64,000 nucleotides of DNA from an uncultured Mucilaginibacter sp. (GTDB taxonomy: Bacteria > Bacteroidota > Bacteroidia > Sphingobacteriales > Sphingobacteriaceae). The notes under the pieces were generated by a model. That model had not been told where the DNA came from, did no database searches, and saw nothing but the letters and a program-made list of their open reading frames with translations. Below, one piece after another: positions 7,362 through 15,175 of this stretch. Each line of letters opens with the position of its first letter. The stretch's first letter is position 1. The position numbers and the translations under genes were made by a program. The stretch spans positions 1 through 64,000 of the forward strand of contig NZ_CAJYGQ010000013.1 of assembly GCF_913773635.1 (NCBI RefSeq), given 5' to 3'.

Positions 7362-7856
7362 TTAAAACGCTTGTTTAATTTTGTTGGTAACGCTTTTCAA
7401 GCTTACAGCATCCTTTTGCTGTTTACCATCCAGCAGTTTAATTACCGCTGATGAAATAACGCCACCTGTGAAATAATATAGCACTGATAATAATTGAGTT
7501 TGTTTAGTTCGGTTACTATGCTTTTCATTAAGGCCTAGTGGTTTGGGTAAAAATACAGCACCTAAGCCGGCAGCAAGACCCAAAGCCGAACCTTTTAGCC
7601 ACGTTTTTTTATCTCCTAAGCCTGCAACACTATAGTAAATTGTATTGCTAACAATGTCTCCGCCAAGGGTAAGATAATATAACTGATCGCCTTCGGGTGG
7701 TTTAACACCGGCTTTATCAAATAATTTAGTCAATGATTCCATTCCCAGCAAATCCATGCGCGGAGCTTCTTCATCTTTTTTCTTAATTACCTGATGTAAA
7801 ACAGTAACGGCACAAGCACCGGCCAAACCACCAATTAATGCATGTAATACTTTCAT
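7362..7856 (-). CDS. Hypothetical membrane-associated protein
   Basis: A 164-residue protein starting at MKVLHALIGG; an in-frame start 60 nt upstream is unlikely because the hydrophobic N-terminal segment begins here. It has a Gly/Ala-rich first segment (about 5-23), a soluble acidic stretch (26-60), and two or three more moderately hydrophobic stretches (including LKGSALGLAAGLGAVFLP and LLSVLYYFTGGVISSAVI). I recognise no family motif. It is divergent from the ABC ATPase gene, sharing a short intergenic region. Likely an inner-membrane protein of unknown role. Confidence 0.65.
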   Translation of the reverse strand: MKVLHALIGGLAGACAVTVLHQVIKKKDEEAPRMDLLGMESLTKLFDKAGVKPPEGDQLYYLTLGGDIVSNTIYYSVAGLGDKKTWLKGSALGLAAGLGAVFLPKPLGLNEKHSNRTKQTQLLSVLYYFTGGVISSAVIKLLDGKQQKDAVSLKSVTNKIKQAF

Positions 7857-7954
7857 GAGGAGTATTTTATTTAACTGTAGAATAAACAAAACGCAATTTT
7901 TGTTCGATTCACACACTATAATTTTTAATATTGCGAAAACATCAATCCGTTTGC

Positions 7955-9415
7955 ATGCACATTATTTCCATTCAAGATATTACAGTTAAATATCTGCAGC
8001 ATGTTTTGCTGCATAACCTAAGCATTATTATTGAAGATGGACAGCACTGGCTTATAACCGGCGAAAGCGGCTCGGGCAAAACGGTTCTTTTGAATGTGCT
8101 TGCTGGTTTAATGAAGCCGTTTACTGGAGTTATTGCTTTAAAGGAAGGACTTGGCAGTAAGAATATAACACTGGTTACCTCTCGCCATCATTTTAAAGAC
8201 AAAACCAACACTAGTACCAATATGTACTACCAGCAACGGTATAACTCGTCAGACTCTGATCAGGCTTTAACCGTAGCACAATACCTGGAAAGCAAACAAC
8301 CCAACAACTTAGTAAGCGGTTATTGGACTATTGAAAAAGCTACCGACCTGCTTTCTTTGAAACCGCTGCTTAGTAAAGAACTTATTAAGCTTTCAAATGG
8401 AGAAACAAAACGGTTGCGACTGGCTGCAGCACTGCTTTCGCAACCGCAGGTACTTTTGCTGGATGACCCGCTGTCGGGCCTTGATCAGCAAACGCAATTG
8501 CGTTTCAATTCAATTTTAGGTGCTTTAACAAATTCGGGCATAACAGTAATTATGTCGGGTAGTGGGCACGAAATTCCGGATGTTATTACGCACGTTGCCG
8601 TTTTAAAAGCGGGAACTATAGTTAACTCCCTAAACGCTAATGAATATAGCCCATCGGATGAGCACCTGGAAAAGGATGCCGACATAAATGCTCTGTCATC
8701 ACTTGTAAAAGAGTTTCCCCTATCTCAACATAACTGTATTGTTAACATGAACAACGTACACGTAAAGTATGATGAGCATGTTATTTTAAACAATATCAAC
8801 TGGCAAGTTAAGCCCGGCGACCATTGGGCATTGTTTGGACATAATGGTGCGGGAAAATCAACGCTATTAAGTTTAATAAACGGCGATAACCCTCAGGCTT
8901 ATGCCAATGATATTGTTTTGTTCGACAAAAAACGCGGTACAGGTGAAAGCATCTGGGATATAAAAAAGAAAACCGGCTTTGTTTCACCAGAGCTTTACCA
9001 GTATTTTCCAACAGATCAAACCGCCTTACAGGTTATCGAATCTGGCTACTATGACACACAAGGGCTTTTCAGACCATCAACTGCAAGTAAACGAAACAAG
9101 GCTAAGGAATGGTTAGACGCATTACATATTGAGCAATACTCCACCCAATTGCTCAAACATATACCCGCCAGTGCCCAACGCCTTTGCCTGCTGGCCCGTG
9201 CGCTTATAAAAATGCCCGAGTTGTTAATATTAGATGAACCGTGCCAGGGGCTTGATAAACAACAGCGTATTCATTTCAATCAGCTAATTGATGTAATAAT
9301 GGCTAACACCTGCACTACTCTTATTTATGTAACCCATTATGCCAATGAGCTGCCATCTTGTGTAAACAAAGTTATAAAGCTAGAGAAGGGTAATGTTGTG
9401 GAGTATATAAGCTAA
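7955..9415 (+). CDS. Tandem ABC-type ATPase (ModF/PhrA-like)
   Basis: A 486-residue soluble protein with two ABC ATPase domains and no membrane segments. Domain 1 has Walker A GESGSGKT at 36-43, signature LSNGETKRL and Walker B VLLLDDPLSGLD. Domain 2 has Walker A GHNGAGKS at 295-302 and Walker B LLILDEPCQGLD, but its signature is degenerate (ASAQR in place of LSGGQ). This layout matches ModF/PhrA-type proteins, whose function is unclear. No modABC genes lie near it. I prefer the ATG at 7955 over an alternative start 24 nt upstream because beta strand 1 begins just after it. It stands alone before mqnC. Confidence 0.85.
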   Translation: MHIISIQDITVKYLQHVLLHNLSIIIEDGQHWLITGESGSGKTVLLNVLAGLMKPFTGVIALKEGLGSKNITLVTSRHHFKDKTNTSTNMYYQQRYNSSDSDQALTVAQYLESKQPNNLVSGYWTIEKATDLLSLKPLLSKELIKLSNGETKRLRLAAALLSQPQVLLLDDPLSGLDQQTQLRFNSILGALTNSGITVIMSGSGHEIPDVITHVAVLKAGTIVNSLNANEYSPSDEHLEKDADINALSSLVKEFPLSQHNCIVNMNNVHVKYDEHVILNNINWQVKPGDHWALFGHNGAGKSTLLSLINGDNPQAYANDIVLFDKKRGTGESIWDIKKKTGFVSPELYQYFPTDQTALQVIESGYYDTQGLFRPSTASKRNKAKEWLDALHIEQYSTQLLKHIPASAQRLCLLARALIKMPELLILDEPCQGLDKQQRIHFNQLIDVIMANTCTTLIYVTHYANELPSCVNKVIKLEKGNVVEYIS

Positions 9416-9481
9416 GGTACCATGGCTCATTAAAGTGTCAAAACTTGTATATGCCATAGCTTAATACATTAATCAACTACG

Positions 9482-9489
9482 TATCTTTG
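9482..9489 (+). promoter_or_regulatory. -7 promoter element of mqnC, 3 nt before ATG
   Basis: TATCTTTG, a full match to TAnnTTTG, lies only 3 nt before the mqnC ATG. The transcript would be leaderless or nearly so. It also overlaps an in-frame TTG, which rules that codon out as the start. Confidence 0.65.
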
Positions 9490-9492
9490 TAC

Positions 9493-10617
9493 ATGAATAC
9501 TGCCGATTTGTTGCAACGCGCGCTCCGGTTCGATTTCTTGAGCAAGGACGAAGGCGTTTATCTGTATCATAATGCAACCACTCCTGAATTGATGTATGTG
9601 GCTAATGAGCTCCGAAAAATTCAGGTTCCACATGGCAAGGTTACCTGGCAAATTGATCGTAATGTTAATACCACTAACGTTTGTATAGCAAATTGTAAGT
9701 TTTGCAATTTCTTTCGTCGCCCTGGTCATGAGGATAGCTACATCACGGATATTGACACTTATAAAGTTAAAATTGAAGAAACCTTCAGGTATGGTGGCGA
9801 TCAGCTTTTATTACAAGGCGGACATCACCCCGACTTAGGTTTGCAATTTTATACTGATCTTTTTAAAAAGCTTAAAGAGTTATACCCTGCTCTAAAGCTG
9901 CATTCATTAGGTCCCCCGGAAATTGCACACGTATCAAAGTTAGAAGGCTTAAGCCATATTGAGGTTCTTAGTGCCATGAAAGCTGCAGGGCTTGACTCGC
10001 TTCCAGGTGCAGGAGCCGAAATTTTGAATGACCGCGTACGCAGGCTGATATCTAAAGGCAAATGTGGCGGCAAAGAATGGCTGGATGTAATGCGAGCTGC
10101 TCACAAAATTAATTTGCCAACGTCGGCAACTATGATGTTTGGGCATGTTGAAACCATTGATGAGCGTTTCGAGCATTTAGTTTGGATAAGAGAAGTACAA
10201 TCTGAAAAGCCTGAAGGCAATTATGGCTTTACGGCATTTATTCCATGGCCTTTTCAGGATGACGGAACACTTTTGCGTAAGGTTCGTGGCATAACAAACA
10301 CTGTAACCGGCGATGAGTATTTACGCATGATTGCTTTAAGCCGCATAATGCTTCCTAATGTGAAAAATATACAGGCATCGTGGCTTACCGTTGGTAAACA
10401 AGTTGCACAATTGTGCTTACATGCAGGTGCTAACGACTTTGGCTCAATTATGATTGAAGAGAATGTGGTATCGGCAGCAGGCGCACCACACCGGTTTACA
10501 GCTCAGGGCATACAAAATTCGATACGCGAGGCAGGCTTTGAACCTCAATTACGTAATCAAAAATATGAATGGCGCGAAATGCCTGAACAGTTGGAAGAGC
10601 AGGTAATTAACTACTAA
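9493..10617 (+). CDS. mqnC: Cyclic dehypoxanthinyl futalosine synthase (radical SAM)
   Basis: A 374-residue radical SAM enzyme of the futalosine pathway to menaquinone. It cyclises dehypoxanthine futalosine. The [4Fe-4S]-binding cysteines are Cys64, Cys68 and Cys71 (CIANCKFC), and the segment QGGHHPDLGL is diagnostic for MqnC against the related MqnE. The C-terminal segment APHRFTAQGIQNSIREAGFEP is also family-typical. The length agrees with the family. The start is the ATG right after the -7 element. No other mqn genes are in the window, so the pathway is scattered, as is common in Bacteroidota. Confidence 0.95.
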   Translation: MNTADLLQRALRFDFLSKDEGVYLYHNATTPELMYVANELRKIQVPHGKVTWQIDRNVNTTNVCIANCKFCNFFRRPGHEDSYITDIDTYKVKIEETFRYGGDQLLLQGGHHPDLGLQFYTDLFKKLKELYPALKLHSLGPPEIAHVSKLEGLSHIEVLSAMKAAGLDSLPGAGAEILNDRVRRLISKGKCGGKEWLDVMRAAHKINLPTSATMMFGHVETIDERFEHLVWIREVQSEKPEGNYGFTAFIPWPFQDDGTLLRKVRGITNTVTGDEYLRMIALSRIMLPNVKNIQASWLTVGKQVAQLCLHAGANDFGSIMIEENVVSAAGAPHRFTAQGIQNSIREAGFEPQLRNQKYEWREMPEQLEEQVINY

Positions 10618-10636
10618 TACCTTCACACTGATACAT

Positions 10637-10673
10637 AAAACAAAAAGCAGCTCAATGAGCTGCTTTTTGTTTT
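10637..10673. terminator. Bidirectional terminator, mqnC / ferritin-like gene
   Basis: Perfect 17-bp arms (10637-10653, 10657-10673) with core AGCAGCTC and a 3-nt loop; both strands end in T-rich runs. It separates convergent genes. Confidence 0.92.
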
Positions 10674-10688
10674 AACACTATTTTGGGC

Positions 10689-11603
10689 TTACTTAACAAA
10701 GTTAGTTAAAATGGCTAGTGTATCATTAGTTGACAATATTTCGTCAAATGCTTCAGTCGCAGCTTTAGCACCTGCAATACCTGATAATTCGGCACCTGCT
10801 TGAGCTGTTGTAGCCTCGTTAGCATAAATTGGGTTAGTTGCAGCAGTTGCGGCAGCTGTAACGGTAATACCACTTGCTGTAGTACCATCACCGGTTACCC
10901 ATGAACGGAAGTTTGCAGGAGCACCGGCACGTGTTGCACGTAAACGACGGATGTAAGCAGCATGGCGTGCTTCAACCGAGTGAATGTTTAATGCAGCGGT
11001 AAGTACTACCTGGTTACCTTTTAAGAAACCAGCCTGGCCTTTGTAAGCACGTACACCGGTATCTTCAAATGCTTGTGATACTGCCAAGAAAATATCGTAA
11101 TTAGTGAATACTGCACCAAACGGACCAGCACCCGGTACGCCTTTAGCGGCACCTGAAAAGTCATAGCTGGTTGAAAAAGTTCCTGCAGGGATCGCTGCAG
11201 TGCTGCGTGCCTTATTAGCAGCCGATTCGTTAGCTGAGGTTAGTACGCTTCTTAAAAAAGTAACGTGGTTGTTTTCATCAGCTTGAATTAATTTGATAGC
11301 GTTTAAATCATTGGTTGGTATAGCCAATGTACCAGCAGTTGCACGGGCAACAGCTGTGTTGTAAAACGTAGCTTCAACTAATTCAGCAGTAAGTGCAAAG
11401 TTAAGCACATCGTTTACTGATGAAGTAGCAGTTTGACCGTAAGCTTTTTTGAATAAAGTACCGAAGGCAAATGGCAATGCAGCAACTGCTACCTTTGAAC
11501 CAAAGCTGGTAATATTTTTTATAGCAGCGCGGCGCGGACTGATTCTGTCGGCAAACTCCGGATCAGCTGCTTGAATATCGTTGAATAAATTAAGAATATC
11601 CAT
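10689..11603 (-). CDS. Exported ferritin-like domain protein
   Basis: A 304-residue protein with a ferritin-like four-helix domain (about 60-220). Helices carry Glu/His pairs such as ALTAELVEATFY, QADENNHVTFLR and NIHSVEARHAAYIRRLR, a pattern of the dessication-related/ferritin-like family (PF13668 type). Residues 24-25 are a twin Arg (SPRRAAIKN) followed by a hydrophobic stretch ending AYGQ, which looks like a Tat signal set unusually far from the N-terminus. The C-terminal third is Ala/Thr-rich. It is transcribed with the gene at 11633-12322, 29 nt upstream. The two probably act together outside the cytoplasm; the role is unproven. Confidence 0.82.
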   Translation of the reverse strand: MDILNLFNDIQAADPEFADRISPRRAAIKNITSFGSKVAVAALPFAFGTLFKKAYGQTATSSVNDVLNFALTAELVEATFYNTAVARATAGTLAIPTNDLNAIKLIQADENNHVTFLRSVLTSANESAANKARSTAAIPAGTFSTSYDFSGAAKGVPGAGPFGAVFTNYDIFLAVSQAFEDTGVRAYKGQAGFLKGNQVVLTAALNIHSVEARHAAYIRRLRATRAGAPANFRSWVTGDGTTASGITVTAAATAATNPIYANEATTAQAGAELSGIAGAKAATEAFDEILSTNDTLAILTNFVK

Positions 11604-11632
11604 GTTGTGTCTTTCTAAAATAAGGTAAACAA

Positions 11633-12322
11633 TTATGCGCCTAATCCCGGAGCTGATATTTTAAATCCTTGCAAGAAGGCGTTCGCCTGTGGAATTACCT
11701 GTGCAGGAGTTTGTGATTTTTCCAAACCGGTATTCATATCCAAAATGGTTGAATCGGCAAAGTTCAAGCCCAGCAAGTTGCGGATTAATGCCGCGTGGCG
11801 AGCCTCTACCGATACAATTTTACCTGCTAATACCAAATAATCAACAGTTTGTATCATGTAACCTACGCCATTGTACGCTGCTACACCTAAATCTTCAAAT
11901 GTTTTAGCGGCTCCTAATACGTTTGCACGATCAGAGAAATTGATTGTTGAAAAATTGGGGGTTAGTTCAGGAATAGCGTTGCTACCTAATGCTTTTTTGA
12001 AAAACTCACGGTGAATAACCTCATGATCACGAATATCAGTAAGCAAAGCGCGCTCATCAGCACTGATACCGTTGTACGGATTTGAAATAACCTGAGTATA
12101 GAATGCCGCTTCGAGCTGCTCTAAGGCATAGGCATAATTTAAAACTGCCAAATCGCCCGAACCAATATCTACAGGCTGAAAATCAGTACCATCATTTTTT
12201 TTACAAGATGAAATGCTGGTCATCAATCCCGCCGCTACCGCACTGGCGCCGGCAAACCTTAAAAAGGACCGCCGGGCCATACCTTGCCCAGCAAGAAAAC
12301 TTTCTTGTGTTGTTGTTTTCAT
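11633..12322 (-). CDS. Tat-exported ferritin-like lipoprotein
   Basis: A 229-residue protein. The N-terminus carries a twin-arginine motif (ARRSFLRFAG) and a hydrophobic segment ending at a lipobox-like SISSC, so it is likely exported by Tat and lipidated. The mature domain is ferritin-like, with helices containing LEQLEAAFY, DIRDHEVIHREFFKKAL and VSVEARHAALIRN, the same Glu/His signature as the downstream gene. Family members are often called dessication-related or ferritin-like proteins of unknown function. It forms a two-gene unit with 10689-11603. Export as a folded, possibly metal-loaded protein would explain use of Tat. Confidence 0.85.
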   Translation of the reverse strand: MKTTTQESFLAGQGMARRSFLRFAGASAVAAGLMTSISSCKKNDGTDFQPVDIGSGDLAVLNYAYALEQLEAAFYTQVISNPYNGISADERALLTDIRDHEVIHREFFKKALGSNAIPELTPNFSTINFSDRANVLGAAKTFEDLGVAAYNGVGYMIQTVDYLVLAGKIVSVEARHAALIRNLLGLNFADSTILDMNTGLEKSQTPAQVIPQANAFLQGFKISAPGLGA

Positions 12323-12428
12323 AAGGAAATACGTTAATTATTAGATTAGTTATACTACAAGATACGCGGTACAAAGTTTTACAGTTTTCGGACAATTCAA
12401 ATATTTCTCACAACCACAGTGTTTTGCC

Positions 12429-12436
12429 TATATTTG
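12429..12436 (+). promoter_or_regulatory. -7 promoter element of scpB, 5 nt before ATG
   Basis: TATATTTG matches TAnnTTTG and lies 5 nt upstream of the chosen scpB ATG, indicating a leaderless transcript and excluding the TTG at 12424 as start. Confidence 0.6.
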
Positions 12437-12441
12437 ATGCG

Positions 12442-12999
12442 ATGTTGATTGAACAAAACGTTGAGGCACTGATATTTGCCTCCGAGCAAGGAATACGTAT
12501 TGAGGAAATAATTTTTTGCCTTCAGGCCGCATTAAACACGGAAGTTGATGAGGCAGAAATAGTGAAAGCAATTGAGGCTATCAAGCAAAAATACACTAAC
12601 AAGTCTTTAGCTATTGAATTAGTAAAAATTAATAGTGGGTACCAGTTTTTAACCAAAAAAAATTACCACCAGGTAATAAGCCAGCTTCAGTTACAGCGGT
12701 CAAAAAAGAAGCTTAGCCAGGCAGCGCTCGAAACGCTGGCTATTATTGCTTACAAACAACCTGTAACCAAATTAGAGGTTGAACAAATACGAGGTGTAAA
12801 CTGCGACTACTCCTTACAAAAGCTGCTGGAGAAAGAGCTGATCAGCATTACCGGAAAAGCCGATACGGTTGGCAAACCATTGCTTTATGCAACCAGCAAC
12901 TTGTTTGCCGATTATATGGGAATTGATAGCATCAGCGACCTGCCTTTGCTCACCGAAACAACTAATGCTACAAATAGCATTGGAAATGAGCAGGAATAA
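12442..12999 (+). CDS. scpB: Segregation and condensation protein B
   Basis: A 185-residue protein with two winged-helix domains. The stretch LSQAALETLAIIAYKQPVTK followed by EVEQIRGVNCDYSLQKLLEK is the ScpB hallmark. It binds ScpA and the Smc ATPase in the condensin that compacts and segregates chromosomes. The start is ATG at 12442, just after the promoter element; a TTG 18 nt upstream lies inside the promoter. scpA is not adjacent here, unlike the scpAB operon of Firmicutes. The C-terminal tail is short and Thr/Asn-rich. Confidence 0.94.
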   Translation: MLIEQNVEALIFASEQGIRIEEIIFCLQAALNTEVDEAEIVKAIEAIKQKYTNKSLAIELVKINSGYQFLTKKNYHQVISQLQLQRSKKKLSQAALETLAIIAYKQPVTKLEVEQIRGVNCDYSLQKLLEKELISITGKADTVGKPLLYATSNLFADYMGIDSISDLPLLTETTNATNSIGNEQE

Positions 13000-13116
13000 A
13001 TTTTTGTTGCCTTTTTGCCTAATTTGAATTTTAATTATTTTTGAATCATAAACTATTGCAAAACGCTATCTTCAAATATCGTTTAGGAACAAAAAATTAA
13101 CATAACAACATTCACT

Positions 13117-13314
13117 ATGCAAACGCCAACACTAACTGCAGGCAAACGCGTTTCCCCTAAAAACGACTTTGCTAAAAAAGCGGCCAACGAGCCGGCTGAG
13201 CAAAAGAAATTTAATGACGACGAAGATTTTGATGACGACTTTGATGATGAGTCATTAAACGACCTGGACTATGATGGTGCAGGCAGTTATGATGATGAAG
13301 ACGACGATTTTTAA
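13117..13314 (+). CDS. Small acidic hypothetical protein
   Basis: A 65-residue soluble protein with a basic, Ala/Lys-rich first half and an extremely acidic second half made almost wholly of Asp, Glu, Phe and Tyr (runs such as DDDFDDESLNDLDYDG). No signal peptide or membrane segment. It lies 117 nt after scpB and is closed by its own terminator. Similar short acidic-tail proteins are common in Sphingobacteriaceae, but I know no function. Likely disordered. Confidence 0.7.
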   Translation: MQTPTLTAGKRVSPKNDFAKKAANEPAEQKKFNDDEDFDDDFDDESLNDLDYDGAGSYDDEDDDF

Positions 13315-13341
13315 TCAATAACACGCAATCAAAATATTGTC

Positions 13342-13372
13342 AGCATCCGGCTCAAAAAAAGAGCCGGATGCT
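13342..13372 (+). terminator. Hairpin terminator
   Basis: Perfect 12-bp arms AGCATCCGGCTC / complement with a 7-A loop, followed by TTTTGTTTT. It ends the acidic-protein transcript just 15 nt before the next promoter element. Confidence 0.88.
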
Positions 13373-13386
13373 TTTGTTTTAAGCCC

Positions 13387-13394
13387 TATCTTTG
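13387..13394 (+). promoter_or_regulatory. -7 promoter element, 4 nt before ATG
   Basis: TATCTTTG, full match to TAnnTTTG, 4 nt upstream of the acetyltransferase ATG; a leaderless transcript is implied. Confidence 0.62.
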
Positions 13395-13398
13395 TTAA

Positions 13399-14517
13399 AT
13401 GACCGTTACTCAAGTTACCGATGAACGCACCCGCAAGGCGTTTTTAGATACCGCCCGTAAAATCTACGAAAACGACGCTAATTTCATCTGCCCGTTGGAC
13501 GATGACATTGAAGCTGTTTTCGATACTCAAAAGAATCCGTTTTTTGGGTTTGGGAAGGCGGTTAGATGGATTTTGACCGATAGTAACAACAATTTAATTG
13601 GCCGGGTAGCAGCTTTCATAAATGAAAAGAAAGCATACAATTATGAGCAGCCTACGGGCGGCATGGGTTTTTTTGAGTGCATTGATGATGAAAAGGCTGC
13701 ATTTTTACTGTTTAACACTGCTAAGGCGTGGTTGCAGCAACAAGGCATGAAGGCCATGGACGGCCCTATTAACTTTGGCGAGAACGATATGTTTTGGGGT
13801 TTGCTTATTGACGGCTTTGTACCGCAATCATACGGCATGAATTATAACCCTCCTTATTATAAAAAATTCTTCGATACCTATGGTTTTAAAACGCAGTACG
13901 AGCAAATAACCAATCACATTGATGCACATAAACCTTTCCCGGAGCGTTTTACCAAAATAGCCAACTGGGTTGCCCAAAAGCCCGGATACAGATTTGAACA
14001 CTTAAGATCATCAGAAATTGAAAGCTTTGCCAGTGATTTTATGGAGGTTTACAACGACGCCTGGAAAGAATTTGAAAACTTTGTCCCTATTAAACGAGAC
14101 ACTATTTTGGAAACCTTCCGTAAGATGAAGATGATTATGGATGAAAATCTTATTTGGTTTGCTTACGTAGACGATGAGCCAGCGGCTTTTGTAGTTGTGT
14201 TACCCGATGCCAACCAAATGATTAAAGGGTTTAACGGTAAGCTTACGTTAATAAATAAATTACGCTTTTTGTACAACAAATGGAAAGGCGTTAACCGCAT
14301 GCGGGCCATTGTAATGGGCACTAAAACCAAATATCAAAAACACGGACTGGAATCGGCCATGTTTGTTAAGCTGAAAGAATATGTTTTACCGCTGAAACAA
14401 TACGACGAGATGGAGCTATCATGGGTTGGAGATTTTAACGACAAAATGCTGGCACTGCATGAGGCAATGGGCGGTGTTTTTGGCAAAAAACATGCCACCA
14501 TGCGTTGTATATTTTAA
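13399..14517 (+). CDS. GNAT-superfamily acyltransferase-like protein
   Basis: A 372-residue soluble protein built of two GNAT-like halves. The N-terminal half contains NLIGRVAAFINEKKAY and GGMGFFECIDDEKAAFLLFNTA; the C-terminal half contains FAYVDDEPAAFVVVLPD and a final LSWVGDFNDKMLALHEAMGG typical of the GNAT end. Proteins of this type (sometimes annotated YghO-like or N-acetyltransferase) have no well-established substrate. It is monocistronic, with a -7 element at 13387-13394 and a 240-nt gap after it that holds only a minus-strand terminator. Confidence 0.8.
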   Translation: MTVTQVTDERTRKAFLDTARKIYENDANFICPLDDDIEAVFDTQKNPFFGFGKAVRWILTDSNNNLIGRVAAFINEKKAYNYEQPTGGMGFFECIDDEKAAFLLFNTAKAWLQQQGMKAMDGPINFGENDMFWGLLIDGFVPQSYGMNYNPPYYKKFFDTYGFKTQYEQITNHIDAHKPFPERFTKIANWVAQKPGYRFEHLRSSEIESFASDFMEVYNDAWKEFENFVPIKRDTILETFRKMKMIMDENLIWFAYVDDEPAAFVVVLPDANQMIKGFNGKLTLINKLRFLYNKWKGVNRMRAIVMGTKTKYQKHGLESAMFVKLKEYVLPLKQYDEMELSWVGDFNDKMLALHEAMGGVFGKKHATMRCIF

Positions 14518-14700
14518 GCATAAATTCAATCAGACAACCTGTAAATCAACATCAAACGGTTAAATTCTAAAATATTTACAATACCCTCATCAGCAAGTCG
14601 CTTACTTCAATTAAACGCGAGCGCTGAGGCTCCTATCTCCTACCTCACATTTTCATCTCACCGTCTGCTCACACTAGCGTTAACGGAAAAGGCATAAAAA

Positions 14701-14739
14701 AACAGCCGGAAAAAATCTTAACATTTTTTACCGGCTGTT
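14701..14739 (-). terminator. Hairpin terminator for the XRE regulator
   Basis: Arms AACAGCCGG (14701-14709) and CCGGCTGTT (14731-14739), extended inwards by A/T pairs; on the minus strand a run of T follows. It lies 21 nt past the stop at 14760. Confidence 0.85.
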
Positions 14740-14759
14740 ACATATAAATTTGAGTCTTT

Positions 14760-15101
14760 TTAGGCTGTTGCCTTGCTTTGTCTGAGTTCCTCAAACAATT
14801 CAATAACTTTTTTCTGTAAATCAATTACTTCCGTCTCCCTATCCATCAATTTTTTGTTTACATTCTCAAGCTCGTTCAAGTACTTTTGCTCGTATTCGGC
14901 ATCATTGAAAGTAAGTAGCTGTACTACAGACATTTCAAACAAATTAGCTATTTGCTCTAATCTTGATAAGTTGATGTCTGTTATGCCTGTTTCAATTTTT
15001 GAAAATGCAGGTATCGAAATATCAAGCCTTTTAGCTACATCTTCTTGACTCCAACCTTTTTGATGTCTCAACAGTCTAATTTTTTTGCCCAGTGTTTTCA
15101 T
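14760..15101 (-). CDS. XRE-family DNA-binding protein with coiled-coil tail
   Basis: A 113-residue regulator. Residues 1-65 form a Cro/CI-type helix-turn-helix (IRLLRHQKGWSQEDVAKRLD, then SIPAFSKIETGITDINLSRL). Residues 70-108 form a predicted coiled coil (KYLNELENVNKKLMDRETEV), which should mediate dimerisation. No toxin gene is adjacent, so an antitoxin role is not supported. It lies between mpl (same strand, upstream) and the acetyltransferase. Targets are unknown. Confidence 0.88.
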   Translation of the reverse strand: MKTLGKKIRLLRHQKGWSQEDVAKRLDISIPAFSKIETGITDINLSRLEQIANLFEMSVVQLLTFNDAEYEQKYLNELENVNKKLMDRETEVIDLQKKVIELFEELRQSKATA

Positions 15102-15175
15102 TTTTTAAATTTAGGGATGAGGGATTTCTCAATAGTTAATAAAGTTAAAATAAAATTTTAGATATTAAAAATCAA

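Noticed and set aside
14518..14700. Hidden small gene between the acetyltransferase and XRE genes
   Set aside because: No frame with a plausible start, composition or signal; only the minus-strand terminator is supported.
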